A stretch of DNA of 19,308 bases, taken from Akkermansia sp. Its GTDB lineage: Bacteria; Verrucomicrobiota; Verrucomicrobiia; Verrucomicrobiales; Akkermansiaceae. The position numbers and the translations under genes were made by a program. This document shows, piece after piece, positions 14,534 through 19,308 of this stretch. The DNA is taken from assembly GCA_017555465.1 (NCBI GenBank), contig JAFZGH010000091.1:1-19308 (forward strand), read 5' to 3'. The notes below the pieces were generated by a model. That model was not told the DNA's origin and made no database searches. It was given only the letters and a program-made list of their open reading frames with translations. Each line of letters begins with the position of its first letter. Within the stretch, counting starts at the first letter, position 1.

Positions 14534-15541
14534 ATGAACATTACGCTGAATTCGCCGCTGGATATGCACCTGCACCTGCGCGATGGTGACATGCTGAAAC
14601 TCACCGCCCCGCTCTCTGCTGATTTTGCCGGGGCTGTCATCATGCCCAACCTCGTGCCGCCGGTCACCACACCTGCCGCCATGCAGGCGTACGATGCCCG
14701 CATTGCCGCCGCCATGGGCAACACTGATTTCACGCGCTACATGACCCTTTTCTTCACCCCGCTGGGCGAAAAAGAACTCATCGCAGCCAAAGAAACACCC
14801 GGATTCTTCGGTTTCAAACTCTACCCCGCCGGCATTACCACCAACAGCGAAGGTGGCGTTTCCGACATGGCCCAGGCAGACAAGACCCTCCGCCTCATGG
14901 AGGAAATGGGCATTCCCCTGCTGGTGCATGGTGAAAGCCACGGCTTTGTGATGGACCGCGAGCAGGAGTTCCTGGCCGTCTACCGCCACCTGGCTACAAA
15001 GTACCCGAAGCTCAAACTCAGTATGGAGCACATCACCACAGCCGAAGCCGTGCGCCTGCTGGATGAGTTCCCGAACATCTGCGCCACCGTCACCCTCCAG
15101 CACCTCATCATCACCCTGGACGATGTGGCCGGCGGCGCACTGCGCCCGCACCTGTTCTGCAAGCCCATTGCCAAGCGCCCGGAAGACCGCGATGCCCTGC
15201 TCCGCGCCGCTCTGGAGGGACACCCCCGCCTCATGTTCGGCTCAGACTCTGCCCCGCACCCGCGCTGCAAGAAAGAAGCCTGCGGCTGTGCAGCGGGCGT
15301 GTTCACCGGCCCGGTGGCCCTGCCCAAGCTGGCTGAAATTTTCGCCGCGCACGGCGCGCTGGAAAATCTCCAGGCCTTTGTGAGCGGCAACGCCTGCAAG
15401 TGGTACGGCCTGCAGCCCGTGCAGAAAACTGTTACCTTGGAAGACACGCCCATGAGCGTACCCGCCAGCTACCGCAGCTATGGCGAGCAGGTCGTTCCCA
15501 TGTATGCCGGAGAAAGCATTGGCTGGAGCATCGTGCGCTGA
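14534..15541 (+). CDS. pyrC: Dihydroorotase, type II (PyrC)
   Basis: Zinc amidohydrolase that cyclises N-carbamoyl-aspartate to dihydroorotate in pyrimidine synthesis. The 335-residue protein has all metal and catalytic residues in the class II spacing: DMHLHLRDG (H12, H14), the lysine to be carboxylated in FFGFKLYPAG (K95), LVHGE (H132), MEHIT (H166) and FGSDSAPH (D238). Length matches E. coli PyrC (348). The reading frame is open back to 14420 inside cls, but ATG 14534 gives the family's N-terminus and sits exactly 7 nt after the promoter -10. The next gene overlaps its stop by one base (TGATG). Confidence 0.96.
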   Translation: MNITLNSPLDMHLHLRDGDMLKLTAPLSADFAGAVIMPNLVPPVTTPAAMQAYDARIAAAMGNTDFTRYMTLFFTPLGEKELIAAKETPGFFGFKLYPAGITTNSEGGVSDMAQADKTLRLMEEMGIPLLVHGESHGFVMDREQEFLAVYRHLATKYPKLKLSMEHITTAEAVRLLDEFPNICATVTLQHLIITLDDVAGGALRPHLFCKPIAKRPEDRDALLRAALEGHPRLMFGSDSAPHPRCKKEACGCAAGVFTGPVALPKLAEIFAAHGALENLQAFVSGNACKWYGLQPVQKTVTLEDTPMSVPASYRSYGEQVVPMYAGESIGWSIVR

Positions 15542-15834
15542 TGGAAGCCGCCCCCATACCCACGGCAGATGACCTGCGCCAGCTGCTGGCAGACATTGCC
15601 TCCACACACATGCCCTACGGCATGTACGGGCCGAAGAATTACCCGCCGGAGGGCTGCCCGCTCATGGATTTACCCACCGAATACCTCGACTGGTTCTGGC
15701 AGCGGGGCTGGCCGAAAGGCAAGCTCGGCAGGCTCATGGAGCAGACGCTCCTCATCAAGAACAGCGGGCTGGATAAGCTCTTCACCCCTTTCCGCGAAGC
15801 CGCTGGCGGTCGTCGTCATTTCCCACGTAAATAA
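15541..15834 (+). CDS. DUF3820 family small protein
   Basis: 97-residue protein with the conserved DUF3820 core: MPYGMYGPKNYPPEGCPLMD at ~24-43, then LPTEYLDWFWQRGWPKGKLG and the helix LMEQTLLIKNSGLDKLF. Family members (annotated in places as putative quorum-sensing-regulated virulence factors) have no established biochemical role. The first residues precede the core by ~20 positions, so the length is normal for the family. The ATG overlaps the pyrC stop (TGATG), and menA follows 5 bp later, so it is in the pyrC operon. Cotranscription here does not reveal function. Confidence 0.8.
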   Translation: MEAAPIPTADDLRQLLADIASTHMPYGMYGPKNYPPEGCPLMDLPTEYLDWFWQRGWPKGKLGRLMEQTLLIKNSGLDKLFTPFREAAGGRRHFPRK

Positions 15835-15839
15835 TCTTC

Positions 15840-16748
15840 ATGAACAAACTCCGTTCCATCATCCTGGCAGCACGCCCCAAGACCCTCCCCGCAGGCTTTG
15901 TTGCCGTGTGGGCGGGATGCCTCATCGTCTGGAAATTCCAACAATTTTTCCCGGAATCAGGCATACGCCTGGACTGGTGGCTGGCGGCATATACCGCCCT
16001 GAGCTGCGCATGCATCCAGATTGCCTGCAACTTCTTCAACGACGCCATCGACGCCACAAAAAACGCTGATACCGAACAGCGCCAGGGCCCTCGCCGCATC
16101 ACCGCCAGCGGAGACATGAGCCCCACTGCCGTGAAACTCTGGGGATGCTTCTTCCTGGCCGCCGCTGCCGCGTTCGGTGTGCCGCTCATTCTGGCGCAGG
16201 GCTGGCCGGTGCTGCTCATCGGTATACCCAGTCTGTTCTTTGCCTACGGCTACACCGGCGGCCCCTGGCCGCTGGCCTACCACGGTCTGGGGGAACTCTT
16301 CGTGCTGCTCTTCTTCGGGCTCGTTGCCGTGGTGGGCACGGTATTTGTGCAGATTGGCTGGCAACCGGGCTTTCTGGAGGTCTACTACTGCGCCATCGTG
16401 CTGGGGGTGCAGTGCGGGCTGCTCTCCTGCCTGCTCATTGAGGTGAACAACATCCGCGACCGCAAGGAAGACGCCACCACCGGTAAACGAACCCTCGCCG
16501 TGCGCCTGGGTGAGAAACGCGCCCGCGGTCTGGCCATGGCCTTCCTCGTTGCGCCCTATGTCACCCTCAAGCAGACCGCCTTCTTCCTGCCCGGCTTCAG
16601 CTGGAATCTCGTGTGGCTGGCCGCCATCATTCTGGGCGGCTTCATTCTCCTGAAGCTCAACACCATGCCCGCCAACAAGAAAATGAACATGCTGCTGGGG
16701 CTTTCCTCCCTGCACATGGGGCTCTTCCTCCTGGCACTCACTCTCTGA
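15840..16748 (+). CDS. menA: 1,4-dihydroxy-2-naphthoate polyprenyltransferase (MenA)
   Basis: Membrane UbiA-superfamily enzyme that prenylates DHNA to demethylmenaquinone, the quinone for anaerobic or microaerobic respiration. 302 residues with about eight hydrophobic segments. The first Asp-rich motif NDAIDATKNAD (67-77) is followed by the phosphate-binding GPRRIT; the second, NNIRDRKEDATTGKRTLAVR (203-222), is the motif that distinguishes MenA from UbiA and other relatives. N-terminal ARPKTLPAG is also typical. Starts 5 bp after the DUF3820 gene; no Shine-Dalgarno. No other men genes are in the window. Confidence 0.92.
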   Translation: MNKLRSIILAARPKTLPAGFVAVWAGCLIVWKFQQFFPESGIRLDWWLAAYTALSCACIQIACNFFNDAIDATKNADTEQRQGPRRITASGDMSPTAVKLWGCFFLAAAAAFGVPLILAQGWPVLLIGIPSLFFAYGYTGGPWPLAYHGLGELFVLLFFGLVAVVGTVFVQIGWQPGFLEVYYCAIVLGVQCGLLSCLLIEVNNIRDRKEDATTGKRTLAVRLGEKRARGLAMAFLVAPYVTLKQTAFFLPGFSWNLVWLAAIILGGFILLKLNTMPANKKMNMLLGLSSLHMGLFLLALTL

Positions 16749-16761
16749 TTTCCCTCCTCTC

Positions 16762-17229
16762 ATGAACAAGTCTCTTTTCTTTTTGCTCCCGCTTTTGTGC
16801 TGCAGCTGCGTGGTACAGAACCAGCTCATTCTCGACCCGCTGGCAGAAGGCGAAAGCCTCATGATACGGGATGAAGCCGCCATTGCCACCTTTGAAACCA
16901 TCATGGCCGGCGTGGCGGATCCCACCAACACATACAAACTCCCGGAATCCACGCGCGAATTCTTTAACTCCGCAGATGTCATCAGCACCTTCCAGGACAC
17001 ACAGCCCGTGCTCGGCATCTGCCGCAACGGCGATAAGGAATACTACTACCACATCGAACGGAATGTGGACGGCACCCTCATCACCGACCTGGATGACGGT
17101 GTGACCGACTACATCATTACTCCTGAAAAGTACAAGGAAATCCAGGATTTCATGGCGCTGCACACCCCTCCCCGCGATGAGGAAGAGGAATCGGACGAGC
17201 AGAAAGAAGAACCTGACGAAGAAGAATAA
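16762..17229 (+). CDS. Predicted lipoprotein with acidic C-terminal tail
   Basis: 155-residue protein of unknown function. Signal peptide MNKSLFFLLPLLCCSCVVQN ends in a Cys cluster; Cys16 is the probable lipidated residue. The central part is a mixed alpha/beta segment (LGICRNGDKEYYYHIERNVD, DLDDGVTDYIITPEKYKEIQ) without a motif I recognise. The last ~20 residues are almost entirely Glu/Asp (EEEESDEQKEEPDEEE). Lies 13 bp after menA, and its stop codon is immediately followed by the next ATG, so it is part of the operon. No Shine-Dalgarno. Confidence 0.75.
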   Translation: MNKSLFFLLPLLCCSCVVQNQLILDPLAEGESLMIRDEAAIATFETIMAGVADPTNTYKLPESTREFFNSADVISTFQDTQPVLGICRNGDKEYYYHIERNVDGTLITDLDDGVTDYIITPEKYKEIQDFMALHTPPRDEEEESDEQKEEPDEEE

Positions 17230-17835
17230 ATGCCCATGAATCACCGCATTCCCCTGCTCCTGCTGCTGATATTCATCGGGCTCTCCTGCTGGTCAGCCAT
17301 CAACCCGCACGACACCCAGGTATGGTGGACAGAAATGACCGTTGCCCTGCTTCTGGTGGGCGCGCTCATTCTCAGCTACCGCAGGTTCCGCTTCTCTGAC
17401 ACCGCCTACATCATCCTGGGCCTCTGGTGCTTCATCCAGGTTATCGGCGCGCACTACACCTTTGAACTCGTCCCCTTCGATTTCGTCACCAATCTGTTCG
17501 AATTCGAGCGCAACCACTACGACCGCCTGGCCCACTTTGTGGTAGGCATGGGCGGCATTGCCATTGCGGAGCTGCTCTGGCGCTGCAGACTGGTCAACGG
17601 GGTCAGAACCGCTGCGGTATTCAGCGTCATCTTCATCCTGGCCATTGCCGGCTTCTGGGAACTGGTCGAGTGGATTTACGCCGAGATTGACGGCGGCGAT
17701 GCCGGGCAAGCATTCCTCGGCTCCCAGGGCGATGAATGGGACGCCCACAAGGACATGGTGCAGGATACCCTGGGAGGTATCCTTGCCGCCCTTATTTTCT
17801 ACTGGCAGAACCGTGGGCAGAAAGCCATGCATTGA
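17230..17835 (+). CDS. DUF2238 / YjdF-like inner membrane protein
   Basis: 201-residue integral membrane protein with about five hydrophobic helices. The conserved DUF2238 features are present: IGAHYTFELVPF at ~73-84, NHYDRLAHFVVGM (~95-107), FWELVEWIYAEI (~139-150) and the acidic loop AFLGSQGDEWDAHKDM (~159-174). The conserved His/Asp/Glu residues in and next to the membrane suggest metal binding or transport, but the family's function is unknown. The ATG directly follows the preceding stop (TAAATG); Met3 is an alternative start. The 3' end overlaps the convergent minus-strand gene by 44 bp. Confidence 0.85.
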   Translation: MPMNHRIPLLLLLIFIGLSCWSAINPHDTQVWWTEMTVALLLVGALILSYRRFRFSDTAYIILGLWCFIQVIGAHYTFELVPFDFVTNLFEFERNHYDRLAHFVVGMGGIAIAELLWRCRLVNGVRTAAVFSVIFILAIAGFWELVEWIYAEIDGGDAGQAFLGSQGDEWDAHKDMVQDTLGGILAALIFYWQNRGQKAMH

Positions 17836-18343
17836 ATTCCTCCCGTGTGGGCAGGAGGATGCTTTTCATAAACGGAGTCTCAAACAATGCCTGAGCAGAC
17901 GCTGGATAAACGGCCAGCGTCCCCCGGTGGTACAGGGCTAGGCCATGCGTTGCGTTATCATTCAACCAGTAAAGAGCCTTCCAATCAGATTCTCCCTCTC
18001 TGGAAATACAGATTCTGCCGTACTCCGGAGCTGCCCAGGAAAGGTATCCCACGGACACCTGCACCCCATCATCCACACGGATGAGAGCCTGAAAGCGGGC
18101 AGCAAGCTCATAGTAAGGCATCTGCAGCTCCAGGCGCGCCGGAGTCCCCAGTTTTGCAAGTTCCCGCCGGGCAGCGCGAATATCCAGCCAGGCACGGATA
18201 GCAAACAAAGCATAAACCACCGCCATCACGCTCCCCAGCACGGCCAACGCTCGTGAATACTCCCCGGCAACACCCCACAAGCCTGCCACCACAGACAGCA
18301 GCCCCACGAATACGCACACCAGATTATCCCGCAAGTCTTTCAT
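17792..18343 (-). CDS. Two-TM protein of unknown function, paralogue of its upstream neighbour
   Basis: 183-residue product starting MKDLRDNLVCVFVGLLSVVA, chosen over an upstream in-frame start (18370) because it aligns with the MKEVRDNVL start of the adjacent paralogue. Two transmembrane helices (~9-26 and ~38-58) are followed by a soluble C-terminal domain with shared blocks: LEMPF-like LQMPYYELAARFQAL, SWAAPEYGRICISREGESDW and, at the end, HGLALYHRGTLAVYP plus REEFNAWL. I recognise no family. It lies 16 bp downstream of the paralogue and is probably cotranscribed. The last 44 bp overlap the convergent DUF2238 gene. Confidence 0.7.
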   Translation of the reverse strand: MKDLRDNLVCVFVGLLSVVAGLWGVAGEYSRALAVLGSVMAVVYALFAIRAWLDIRAARRELAKLGTPARLELQMPYYELAARFQALIRVDDGVQVSVGYLSWAAPEYGRICISREGESDWKALYWLNDNATHGLALYHRGTLAVYPASAQALFETPFMKSILLPTREEFNAWLSAHGSASRK

Positions 18344-18359
18344 CGCACAGTGGTTAAAT

Positions 18360-18992
18360 TCACCCCTCATCCAGGTAATCCTTCAGCCATGCGTCAAATT
18401 CATCGCGCGAGCGCAAGAAGATGTTATCCATAAAAGCATCCTCAAATTCGCCCTTGTGCGGTGCGGGATAAAGCGAAAGCCCCCCATTCTTGTAAACGGC
18501 AAGGCCATGCGCTTTCATTTTGCGGAATTTGGGTGGCAGCTCAAGCTTCTCTTTCTTGCAGATGCGCTGCAGCTGCGTATCGGTATAATGCCAGTCTGAA
18601 CGCAGCCAGAAAAGCCCCATCCAGTCAGAATTGCCCACCTTTGAGATTTGAATATCAGCAAATGCCCCCGTATTCCATGCAAGGAAATCAGGCTCCACCG
18701 TTGCCTCTCCACACCCCGCCAGCTTCTCGAAACGCGACTGCAGCTCCGAAAAGGGCATTTCAAGTGCCACCTGTGTTGGCACATTCCATTGCTCCCGCTC
18801 CTTCTTGCTGCGCAGAAACCCGCGGGCTTCCATGTATGCTTCCCACACAAAAAACACAGCAGCACCGAAAGAGGCCACGGCCATCAGCCCCAGTTTGAAA
18901 TTCCAGCCACCCGATTGCCCCAGATAAAAGAACAGGGCCAGAAACGCCAGAGCCCCCAGACTAAGCAACACATTATCACGCACTTCCTTCAT
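18360..18992 (-). CDS. Two-TM protein of unknown function, paralogue of its downstream neighbour
   Basis: 210-residue product beginning MKEVRDNVLLSLGALAFLAL, with two transmembrane helices (~7-24 and ~31-49) and a cytosolic or periplasmic domain. Blocks shared with the neighbouring paralogue: LEMPFSELQSRFEKL, DFLAWNTGAFADIQISKVGN followed by SDWMGLFWL, HGLAVYKNGGLSLYP and SRDEFDAWL. This copy has ~25-30 extra residues (SDWHYTDTQLQRICKKEKLE, a Lys/Pro-rich segment) before the HGLA block. The frame opens at 19028, but the start at 18992 is preferred: it matches the paralogue and lies exactly 7 nt after a strong -10 box (TATGAT). Function unknown. Confidence 0.75.
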   Translation of the reverse strand: MKEVRDNVLLSLGALAFLALFFYLGQSGGWNFKLGLMAVASFGAAVFFVWEAYMEARGFLRSKKEREQWNVPTQVALEMPFSELQSRFEKLAGCGEATVEPDFLAWNTGAFADIQISKVGNSDWMGLFWLRSDWHYTDTQLQRICKKEKLELPPKFRKMKAHGLAVYKNGGLSLYPAPHKGEFEDAFMDNIFLRSRDEFDAWLKDYLDEG

Positions 18993-18999
18993 GCCGGGT

Positions 19000-19028
19000 A
19001 TCATACCAGAGAATCGCCCGCATATCAA
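19000..19028 (-). promoter_or_regulatory. Promoter of the paralogue pair (predicted leaderless)
   Basis: On the minus strand TTGATA (19028-19023), 17-bp spacer, TATGAT (19005-19000), then 7 nt to the ATG at 18992. Both hexamers match 5/6 or nearly so, and the geometry is identical to that of pyrC. Confidence 0.75.
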
Positions 19029-19103
19029 AATAAATCTACATCATGCGTGGACGAAGGCACATGTGTCCCAAAGTTTCGTAGATTGTAATTTGTCGGCGAG
19101 CGT

Positions 19104-19306
19104 CCTGTCACGGCGTAGCTTTAGCGAAGTCGGAAGCGAGCGGAATTCATAGCCCACGGTAGTGGGCGTAAGAGGTTAGACAGGGGTGGAGCGACGGAGT
19201 CGCGGAACCCCTGGTCAAACAAAAAAATGACCAGAACCCCGAACACAGTGAGTGGGTGGCAGAAACCTAAGCATCAACGTAAAACGCCGCATTCTGTCAC
19301 CCGTTC
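19104..19306. repeat. Gene-free region with several strong inverted repeats (REP-like element or structured RNA candidate)
   Basis: No gene is seen between 18993 and the window end (~316 bases). The region holds: GCCCAC/GTGGGC (152-157 and 162-167 of the 19 kb block, i.e. 19152-19167); a stacked hairpin CAGGGGT-GGA-GCGAC-GGA-GTCGC-GGA-ACCCCTG (19181-19213) with two stems separated by a GGA/GGA internal loop; CTGGTCA/TGACCAG (19211-19234) around an A-rich loop; and a long imperfect stem 19250-19264 with 19292-19306. CCTGTC (19104-19109) can also pair with GACAGG (19179-19184). No U-tract follows the stems, so none is a plain terminator. Strand and copy number are not determinable here. Confidence 0.45.
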
Positions 19307-19308
19307 CA

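Noticed and set aside
15957..17027. 356-codon open frame on the minus strand
   Set aside because: Antisense to menA and the lipoprotein gene, both supported by motifs and operon spacing; no recognisable domain.
17843..17865. CCTCC/GGAGG pairing near the end of the DUF2238 gene as a terminator
   Set aside because: Only 5 bp with a long loop and no T-tract; it also lies inside the coding region of the convergent gene.

Overview
The window looks like chromosomal DNA of a Gram-negative bacterium of the PVC group, most likely a Verrucomicrobiota (Akkermansia-like) genome. I infer this from the gene set (nusA-infB-rbfA with no rimP in front, a long AsmA-type envelope protein, CTC-type bL25, menaquinone synthesis), the near absence of Shine-Dalgarno sites, and the many small lipoproteins with a Cys-rich lipobox. 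No 16S sequence or marker search was possible, so the phylum is an inference.

Layout. Positions 1-1460 (minus strand) hold rpsM-rpsK-rpsD, the S13/S11/S4 part of the alpha ribosomal operon, with its own sigma70-type promoter and short hairpin leader; rpsD runs off the window. Next comes a divergent pair: a PEGA-domain lipoprotein (minus) and a two-gene operon (plus) of an ABC/SMC-type AAA ATPase followed 3 bp later by a protein with a NERD/PD-(D/E)xK-like nuclease motif. The two outward promoters are built on one perfect inverted repeat. The ATPase/nuclease operon ends in a bidirectional terminator shared with convergent rplY (bL25). After a small lipoprotein gene, a perfect-consensus promoter and a leader terminator precede nusA-infB-rbfA-(AsmA-like)-cls, a transcription/translation operon that runs into envelope genes. 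A separate promoter drives pyrC-(DUF3820)-menA-lipoprotein-(DUF2238). Finally, two adjacent paralogous membrane proteins of unknown function lie on the minus strand. The last ~316 bases contain no gene but several strong inverted repeats.

How the genes work together. Most of the window is housekeeping: ribosome proteins, transcription elongation, translation initiation, 30S maturation, pyrimidine and menaquinone synthesis, and phospholipid synthesis/transport. The accessory part is the ATPase-nuclease pair between two ribosomal loci, a candidate two-component DNA/RNA-targeting (possibly defence) system. At the regulatory level two classes of start recur: (i) genes whose -10 box lies 7-10 nt before the ATG, predicting leaderless or nearly leaderless mRNAs, and (ii) ribosomal/nusA genes with an A-rich motif (AAKAYAACA-like) 7-8 nt before the ATG in place of a Shine-Dalgarno site.
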